Source of the DNA: an uncultured Clostridia bacterium
GTDB taxonomy: Bacteria > Bacillota > Clostridia > TANB77 > CAG-508
DNA: 53,987 nucleotides
Assembly: GCA_947628215.1 (NCBI GenBank)
Contig: CANQYZ010000012.1
Location: 1-53,987 of the forward strand
Reading direction: 5' to 3'
Positions 48,158 to 53,987 of the stretch are shown piece after piece. Numbering within the stretch: the stretch's first letter is position 1; the number at the start of each line of letters is the position of its first letter. The notes below the pieces were generated by a model. That model was given only the letters and a program-made list of their open reading frames with translations, searched no databases and was not told the DNA's origin. Made by a program: the position numbers and the translations under genes.

Positions 48158-50141
48158 ATGAAAAAATTGTGGGAAAAAATTTTACCATGTATCTTGATAT
48201 TTACAGTATTACTGAATTTTCAAGCAGCAAATGTATATGCTTCAGACCCAATGTCAGAAGAAGGTACAACTAATTTAATAGAAGAAGCAGGTGGAGGAAG
48301 TATATTTGGTACTGTAGTAGATGGTATAGTTGGTATACTTACAATATTCTTAAGAGTAATAGTAGTTGGAATTGCAGGAGCTGTGCAAGGTGTAATTACT
48401 GCTATAGGAAGTGCCGATGGATCTACAATGACTCGGATGGCTGACACCAGACGATATATTCTTTAATAGAATATCATTTACAAACATAAACTTCTTCGAC
48501 TTTAGTTGCGGTGCTGCAGTAAAAGTTATAAGACAAAACGTTGCAGCTTGGTATTATACATTAAGAATATTTGCAATTGCAGCATTACTTGTAGTTTTAT
48601 TATATATTGGTATAAGAATGGCAATATCAACAGTAGCATCAGATCAAGCAAGATATAAAAAGATGATTACAGACTGGCTTGTAAGTTTTGCTTTAGTATT
48701 TTTGCTACACTACATTATAATAATTGCTTTAAATGTAAATAACGGACTTGTTTCAATATTTAAAGGAATAATGGATAACTTACCAAATTCTTCTAATTCA
48801 ATAAGCTCTTATGAGAAACTTGCATCATCACTTGTTAAAAAGAGCTTTATTGGTACAGCATCAGTTACATGGGCAGCAGCAATATGTTATGCAATATTAG
48901 TTGGTGTTACAGCAGCATTTTTATTCTCTTACATAAAACGTATGCTTACAGTAGGTTTCTTAATTATGATAGCACCAATAATTACAATTACATATTCAAT
49001 AGATAGAGTAGGAGATGGTAAAGCCCAAGCATTAAATACATGGCTTAGAGAGTTTTTACTAAATGTACTTATTCAACCATTCCACTGCTTGATATATTTA
49101 GTATTTGCAAATGCAGCAGTATCACTTATCTATTCAAGTGGATGGAGCTCAGTATCTGGAATGATACTTGCAATTATGTGTATGTTATTTATCTGGCCAG
49201 CAGAGAAAATCGTAAAAGAGATATTTGGATTTAAACAATCTTCTACATTAACAGATACAGTAGCATCTCTTGCAGCTATATCTGCTATGGGTAAAATGGC
49301 AAGTGAAGCTGCTGGAAAAGCTGCAAAGAATGGCGGAAGATTTAGTAGAAATATAAATAGAGTAGTAAATAATAACCCAAGACTTTCAAATATGAGACAA
49401 TCATTTAATAATGCACCAGGAATTAGACAATTAAGACAATTAAATCAAAATATACAAAATGGAAAGAACAGTACAAACTTAGTTACAAAAGCTGCATCAC
49501 ATGCAGCAGATGCAATTGGAAAAACAGCTATGAATCCAGCATTAGGTGGAGCTATAGCATTTACTGCAATGAGTGCAGGTGCTAACCAACAAACTTCTTT
49601 AAATACTGGTATTGAAGCATATAAAGTTGGAAGTAGCATTCGTACATCACTTGCAGAGAGAAATAAGATACCACAAGAAGTTCAAGAAGGTGAAAATAGA
49701 TTTAGAGATATGCTTGAACAATATTCTCATCAAATTGGATTTGAAAATTATAAGACAAATCAAGCAGAATATCAGGCATTAACTCAAGAAGTAGAAAGAT
49801 TACTTGGAACTAGCTTAAATACATTAGAATCAAGAATTCAAATGATGCTAAATGCATATGTTACAAGTCAAGGATATGATTTAAACAATCCAAATGATGT
49901 TTCTCAACTTGCAACAGATATGAACAATTTAGCAACACAAGATTTAAATACATTAACACAAGGAACAGCTGAATATAATTTGGCAAGAGCAATACAAGAA
50001 AAAGAACTTGCATCAAGAACTCAAGTTCTATCTGGAATTTATCAAGGACATGGAGTTACAGATACTAGAGCTGCAATTACTGAAGTATTAGATAGAATTC
50101 AAGATGATACATTTGATGATGGTAGCGGAAACAATCCATAA
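48158..50141 (+). CDS. VirB6/TrbL-like membrane protein B, one CGG +1 recoding site
   Basis: About 660 residues when the site at 48434 is skipped. Signal peptide (ILPCILIFTVLLNFQAANVYA), one membrane helix, then SADGSTMT, Gly by the shift, and WLTPDDIFFNRISF. The shared VirB6 core follows (WYYTLRIFAIAALLVVLLYIG; STVASDQARYKKMITDWL; DRVGDGKAQA), then a long soluble tail of about 300 residues rich in Gln, Asn and Ala. ATG 48146 is also in frame; 48158 is chosen for better spacing to GGAG. Without the shift the frame ends at 48466 after one helix. The tail may reach toward the substrate or ATPase. Confidence 0.85.
48434..48437 (+). other. CGG-A recoding site 11 (virB6-like B)
   Basis: ACT (Thr) then CGGA. 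Skipping the C joins the signal/helix portion to the 560-residue remainder through TGWLTPDDIFFN. Nothing resembling a start codon with a ribosome site opens the downstream frame before 48618. Confidence 0.82.
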
Positions 50142-50169
50142 AAATTAATTATTTTTGTTAGGAGTAATT

Positions 50170-50778
50170 ATGAGAAGAAAAAGAAAAGAAAATTTAGAAA
50201 ATCAAAGAATTAATTTAATATTAGCATGTATTGTAATTATGATAATGATACTAAATATATTTTTGTTAATTAAATGTTTTTCTTCAAATGATAACAAAAA
50301 AGTTGAACCTCAAAAAGAATCTACTGTAGAGATTAAAGAAGCAAAAGAGGAGCAAAATCTTACAGAAGAGGAAAAAGGAAAACTTATGACAGAACAAGAA
50401 AGAATGACTAAATATATTGTAGAATTTGCAACTAATATTGACAATGAAGAGTTTTCTAAAGCATACGAAGTATTAAATGAAGATTTTAAAAAGACTTATT
50501 TTCCAACACTTGAAGAATTTGAAAGTTATTGCAGAAATGTGATTGGAACAGGAACTCTTACAGTAAATGTTAAAAACATTGAAAGACTAGGAAACGAAAA
50601 AACAGGAAATCTATATGTATTATCTGTAGATATTCATGATGTATTAAGAGATAACAAGAAAAAAGAAGAGAAGACAGCAGATGGAGAAAAAATTGAAGAA
50701 GAGGATAAATATCCATATGTAGTAATCTTAGAGAGAGATTATAATGATTATGAATTATCTTTTAGTGTAAATGCTTAA
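50170..50778 (+). CDS. Bitopic protein with NTF2/VirB8-like outer domain (1)
   Basis: 202 residues. Basic cytoplasmic start, one membrane helix (LILACIVIMIMILNIFLLI), charged linker, then an outer domain (MTKYIVEFATNIDNEEFSKAYEVLNEDFKKTYF ... in segments) whose helix-then-curved-sheet pattern resembles NTF2-like folds such as VirB8. A frame opens at TTG 50155, but AGGAG at 50160-50164 selects ATG 50170. No strong family motif, so the VirB8 role is inference from position, size and topology. Confidence 0.6.
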   Translation: MRRKRKENLENQRINLILACIVIMIMILNIFLLIKCFSSNDNKKVEPQKESTVEIKEAKEEQNLTEEEKGKLMTEQERMTKYIVEFATNIDNEEFSKAYEVLNEDFKKTYFPTLEEFESYCRNVIGTGTLTVNVKNIERLGNEKTGNLYVLSVDIHDVLRDNKKKEEKTADGEKIEEEDKYPYVVILERDYNDYELSFSVNA

Positions 50779-50808
50779 GATATATGATTTAAGAGGAGGT
50801 AAGCTTAT

Positions 50809-51750
50809 ATGTTTACAAAACAAAGATTGAAAATTAGGAACTTTATTAAAGATCATAAAAAAATAATAATAATTGTAATTGTAATATGGCTTATTATTAT
50901 CATAATAAACTTTTTACTAGGTCTTAGAAAAGAACCAATTGTATTAAATACAAGCTACACTCCTCATGAATCAGTATTAGATTCAGATGTAGTTCCAGAA
51001 AAAGATAGTGTGAAGATATCTGATATGATAGACAAATATATTGGTTATTGTAATAATGGCGAATATGAAAAGGCTTTTAATATGATATCTACAAATTGCA
51101 AAGAAAAAGCCTTTAATAATGATGTAGAAAAATATAAAGAATACGTAACAAAAATCTTTACACAGTTTAAGAGATACAGTATTCAAGATTATAAGAATTA
51201 TGACAATACTTACATATATACAGTAAGAATATTTAATGATTTTATTAAAACAGGACTTACAGGAGAAAAATTTGCAACTTTTGAAGAAAAATTTGCAATG
51301 GTAAAAGAAGGAAATGAAATCAAATTAAATGTAGGAGATTTTATAGACAAAGTAGAATTAAAAAGAGTTGTAGAAGATGATTATTCAAAGATTAGAATTA
51401 TGTCAAAAGCAGTTTTCTATGATTATGAAGAATATGAAGTAAAAATTACAAATAAAACAGATTATATAATGGTATTATCTAGCGTATATGAAGGAGAAGA
51501 AGTTTTATTAGATCTTGGAAATATAAGAAGAGAGATGACAAATGATAGCTTAGAGATAGCTTTAGCTCCAGGAGAAACAAGAACTTATAAGATATCTTTT
51601 TCAAAATATGTTGATGAAAAAGAAAATCCACAAGCATTTGTATTTAATAAAATAAGAATATTAAAAGCATATTCAGGTGTAGAAGAGAATGCAGAAAAAG
51701 AAAAGAAGAATGCTGTTAAATTATATAGTCTAACAATTCCGCTTACATAA
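50809..51750 (+). CDS. Bitopic protein with NTF2-like outer domain (2)
   Basis: 313 residues. One membrane helix (IIIIVIVIWLIIIIINFLLG) near the N-terminus, then an NTF2-like segment (KYIGYCNNGEYEKAFNMIS). A C-terminal beta-sandwich-like part follows (ITNKTDYIMVLSSVYEGEE; IALAPGETRTYKISFSKY) that resembles a small Ig-like domain. Same topology as its neighbours. Likely a type IV secretion scaffold component; no named family recognised. GAGGAGGT ribosome site. Confidence 0.6.
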   Translation: MFTKQRLKIRNFIKDHKKIIIIVIVIWLIIIIINFLLGLRKEPIVLNTSYTPHESVLDSDVVPEKDSVKISDMIDKYIGYCNNGEYEKAFNMISTNCKEKAFNNDVEKYKEYVTKIFTQFKRYSIQDYKNYDNTYIYTVRIFNDFIKTGLTGEKFATFEEKFAMVKEGNEIKLNVGDFIDKVELKRVVEDDYSKIRIMSKAVFYDYEEYEVKITNKTDYIMVLSSVYEGEEVLLDLGNIRREMTNDSLEIALAPGETRTYKISFSKYVDEKENPQAFVFNKIRILKAYSGVEENAEKEKKNAVKLYSLTIPLT

Positions 51751-51793
51751 AAAGAAAAAAGTTAAAGATTAATTTTTATTATAAGAGGTTAAT

Positions 51794-52369
51794 ATGGATA
51801 GTAAAAAAGTAAGAAAAATTTTAATTGTATGTATTGTAATTAATTTAATAGTTTTATTTGCGATTATTAGTGTAATCAATAAAAAGGATAAAAATCAAAA
51901 AGCTGAAATTAGTAAATCTCAAGCTAACACTCAGAATATAGAAACTGAAGTGTTTAAAAGTAAAACTGTTCTTTATAAAAATTATAAAGGTGGTTTAGCT
52001 AAGGCTGATATAATTGAGAGAATTAATTTAGTTGTAGATCAATATTTCCCAATTCTAAAAAAAGAACTTGAAGGAAAAAATGTAGAAGAATATTACAAAA
52101 GTAGAACAGCAGCTATTAAAAAAAGATTTGGAATTACAAAATATGAAGATTTTAAGAAATTAGCAGAACAAGTTAGAAAGATTAATTGCCCACTTGATAA
52201 ATATATATCTTCAGAAATAAAAGAAGATTCTTTTAAAGTAAAAGACAATTATACAGTGGCAACACTTGTATATACTTATGAAAACAAGCAAACAATAGAA
52301 CTTGATTTTTACATGATAAATGATGTTTCAAATGATCAAGATATAAAATATGTGATGCTTCCAAGATAA
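51794..52369 (+). CDS. Bitopic protein, secretion-cluster partner (3)
   Basis: 191 residues. A short basic start, one membrane helix (ILIVCIVINLIVLFAIISVI), a linker, and an outer domain with helical part (IERINLVVDQYFPILKKELE) then beta strands (YTVATLVYTYENKQTIELDFY). Its size and topology match the two genes before it, so it may be a third NTF2-like subunit. No family recognised. AGAGGT ribosome site. Confidence 0.58.
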   Translation: MDSKKVRKILIVCIVINLIVLFAIISVINKKDKNQKAEISKSQANTQNIETEVFKSKTVLYKNYKGGLAKADIIERINLVVDQYFPILKKELEGKNVEEYYKSRTAAIKKRFGITKYEDFKKLAEQVRKINCPLDKYISSEIKEDSFKVKDNYTVATLVYTYENKQTIELDFYMINDVSNDQDIKYVMLPR

Positions 52370-52406
52370 AGAAAAAGGTATATCTTAATGAAAAGGAGGT
52401 GGTGAC

Positions 52407-53987
52407 ATGTTAGATGATAGAAGAATAAATAATCCAGATGATGACGAAGAAGAGCAAGACTTGCCAGAAGAAGAAAATGAAGAGCAAGATGGAAAAGATG
52501 ATCAAAGTAGCGAAGTATCATCAGTTTGGGAAGACGACGATGACGACGAAAAAGATGATAAAGACGATAAAAAGGACGATAAAAAAGATAAAGACAAAGA
52601 TGATGACGATGATGATAGCGGTGATAAAGAAAATAAAGATGAAAAAGAAGATGATCAAGACGCGTCAAAGCAAGAAGAAGGAGAAAAGGTAGATTCAGAT
52701 AATCCAGAAGAGGCCGGAAAACCAGAATCAGAGCCAGAAGATGAAGCAAGGGATTTAGAAAACGAAGCGCAGGCAGAAAAAGAAGCTGGAAAAAATCCTT
52801 CTCAAGAAGACATGTCACTTGCCGATAAAGAAAAACCAGAAGATTTAAGAGGAACAGGAGAAGTTCCAGAGCAAGCTCCAACAGGTGCAGGAACAGGCGC
52901 CAGTGCAGAAGCAGGTACAGGTGCTGGAACAGAAGTTGGAGCTGCAGGTGCAGAGGCAGGTGCTGCAGAAACAGCAGGAGAGGCTGGAGCAGTAGCAGCA
53001 GAAACAGGAGCTGAGGCAGGAACAGCAGCTGCAGAAGCCGGAGCTGCGGCAGGAGAGACAGCAGCAGTAGGAGCAGAAGCAGGGGCTGCTACAGGAGCAG
53101 CAGCTACAGCAGGAGAAGCAGCAGGGACAGCGGCAGCAGGTGCAGCAGGAGGAGCTGCAATAGGAATCGTAGGAATAGTAATCCTTATAATATTAATAAT
53201 ATTAATACTAATAGGAGTATTTGCATTTTTAACAGCAATCCCAAGTATGACATTAGAGAAATTAAAAGAGATGGTAATGGGAATATGGGATAATATACAA
53301 GGATATGTAATAGGAATAGATCAGGCAGCAGTAAATCAAGAAGATGTAGTAGAAGTAGCGCAATACTTATATGATATGGGATATGATTTAGAGGGGTGTG
53401 GATTTGTAGAAGATGTAGAATTTGAAAAAGACTCAAATGGAAATTCAACAGGAACAATAAAGAAAGTAAAAAGTTCATATTTAACAGCATATTTAGTAGC
53501 AGAAAATAGAACATATTTAATAAGTAATGATACAGTAAACTTAAAGAGTATATTTACAAGTATAACAACAGGAAAGATAACAGATGGATTATCAAGTTCA
53601 TGGGGCTCAGGAATGATACATATAGATAACCGGAATATGGTCAGATGTAGCATCAGCAATAAGAGCGATACCAGCAGTAGGCTGGACACTAGATCAATTA
53701 TCAGAAGTAATAGAAGATGTATCAGTAGATAGAGAAACAAATACATTAAAAATATCAAGAGCAAATATGAGTTCAGGACTAGCATTCTGGAACTGGAGAA
53801 GAGATGTAACATATTATAATTTAGCAGGATGGTCAGGAAGATATGGAAAGCCATTTGAGTTATTAGTAGCATTACATTTAGCAACAATGGCACCAGATTT
53901 TGCATATGAGATAGCAATGAACGAAGACTTAGATACAAGGGTAAATATAGGATTAAAGAATGCAACATTTAAAGGAAGTGTAAAAGT
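52407..53987 (+). CDS. Acidic and Ala/Gly-rich membrane protein of the secretion cluster, partial, one CGG site
   Basis: At least 526 residues; runs off the right edge. Four regions: a highly acidic, Lys/Asp/Glu low-complexity start (about 1-150), an Ala/Gly/Glu/Thr-rich segment (about 150-255), one membrane helix (IVILIILIILILIGVFAFL), and an outer domain. That domain contains VVEVAQYLYDMGYDLEGCGFV and, after the shift at 53631, GIWSDVASAIRAIPAVGW, then ISRANMSSGLAFWNWRRDV and PFELLVALHLATMAPDFAYE. Strong AGGAGGTGG ribosome site. The outer domain is not recognised; its position suggests a structural or cell-wall-facing part of the machine. Confidence 0.72.
52860..53160 (+). repeat. Ala/Gly/Glu low-complexity coding repeat
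   Basis: Irregular repeats built from GCA, GGA, GCT and GAA codons, encoding phrases such as AGTGAGTEVGAAGAEAGAAE. Locally richer in G and C than its surroundings, probably replication slippage under selection for a flexible linker. Confidence 0.8.
53631..53634 (+). other. CGG-A recoding site 12 (right-edge gene)
   Basis: AAC (Asn) then CGGA. Skipping gives IDNGIWSDVASAIRA and a frame open to the window end (over 350 bases). Not skipping gives a low-quality Ser/Arg tail ending at 53732. Confidence 0.82.

Noticed and set aside
52336..52881. Minus-strand open frame of 181 codons
   Set aside because: Leu/Arg/His-rich mirror of the acidic low-complexity gene on the plus strand. No ribosome site.
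18231..53634. CGG simply reassigned from Arg to another amino acid
   Set aside because: A reassigned triplet would keep the frame. Here the frame must move by one base at the sites, so reassignment alone does not explain them.
18231..53634. -2 frameshifting at the CGG sites
   Set aside because: It would also restore the frame but add one extra residue. The VirB6 paralogue and the PBP2 and MinC motifs fit a single Gly with no extra residue.
18231..53634. Motif-driven sequencing error inserting C before GGA
   Set aside because: Not fully excluded. Many TGGA, AGGA and CGGA strings elsewhere in the window are read correctly in frame, and two sites are CGGC, so a simple motif error is less likely. 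Raw reads are needed.
1..53987. CRISPR array, insertion sequence, prophage or RNA gene
   Set aside because: No regularly spaced repeats, transposase, phage structural genes, tRNA or rRNA were recognised.

Overview
This window looks like part of a chromosome from an uncultured, AT-rich Firmicute, most likely a clostridial lineage. The support is the very low G+C, strong AGGAGG-type ribosome sites, sigma-A promoters close to consensus, and gene families typical of Clostridia: DUF4321 next to radC-mreBCD-mrdA-minC, DUF5711, a ComEA-like HhH protein and giant DUF11/MucBP surface proteins. No tRNA, rRNA, CRISPR array, insertion sequence or prophage was seen.

Layout. (1) 1-4.4 kb: the 3' part of prfA, with a rearranged artefact-like left edge, a SecB-like gene, a ZIP metal transporter and pcrA. 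(2) 4.6-12.9 kb: one 2757-residue envelope protein with two SGNH-hydrolase-like domains, DUF11-type repeats and eight MucBP-like repeats. (3) 13.0-20.8 kb: a small unknown gene, then the shape/division operon DUF4321-radC-mreB-mreC-mreD-mrdA-minC, ending at a terminator without minD or minE; then three small unknown genes on the minus strand. (4) 21.1-32.8 kb: two more giant envelope proteins, 1764 and about 2126 residues. (5) 33.0-40.7 kb: mostly minus-strand housekeeping genes (a DUF1385-like gene with foreign-looking composition, comEA, LCP, cvpA, DUF5711, a YkvI-like permease, a small RHH-like protein) plus a D,D-carboxypeptidase on the plus strand. (6) 40.9-54.0 kb: an S51 peptidase, then a type IV secretion-like cluster: four small VirB2-like proteins, a PrgI/VirB3-like protein, a split VirB4 (separate membrane-anchored N-terminal part plus ATPase), two VirB6-like proteins, three bitopic proteins and a partial Gly/Ala-rich membrane protein that runs off the right edge.

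Main observation. Seven otherwise well-conserved genes are interrupted by the same kind of break. An in-frame CGG codon appears, and reading is restored if the ribosome skips its C and reads the next three bases as GGN (Gly). There are twelve such sites: mrdA 18231; minC 19431 and 19615; the 26.4-32.8 kb surface gene 28197, 28210 and 30665; the carboxypeptidase gene 34880, 34911 and 35989; virB6-like A 47865; virB6-like B 48434; the right-edge gene 53631. Several fall in essential motifs, such as the PBP2 active-site SxxK and the MinC LRSGQ segment. A VirB6 paralogue 1 kb away keeps the same sequence without the extra C. In a manual scan of the other native-looking genes I found no in-frame CGG used as ordinary Arg. 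The only sense CGGs (two) are in the compositionally foreign DUF1385-like gene. This suggests that CGG is unassigned or starved in this organism and is decoded by +1 frameshifting or as a CGGN quadruplet. A systematic sequence error is the main alternative. Affected genes are annotated here as single recoded CDSs.
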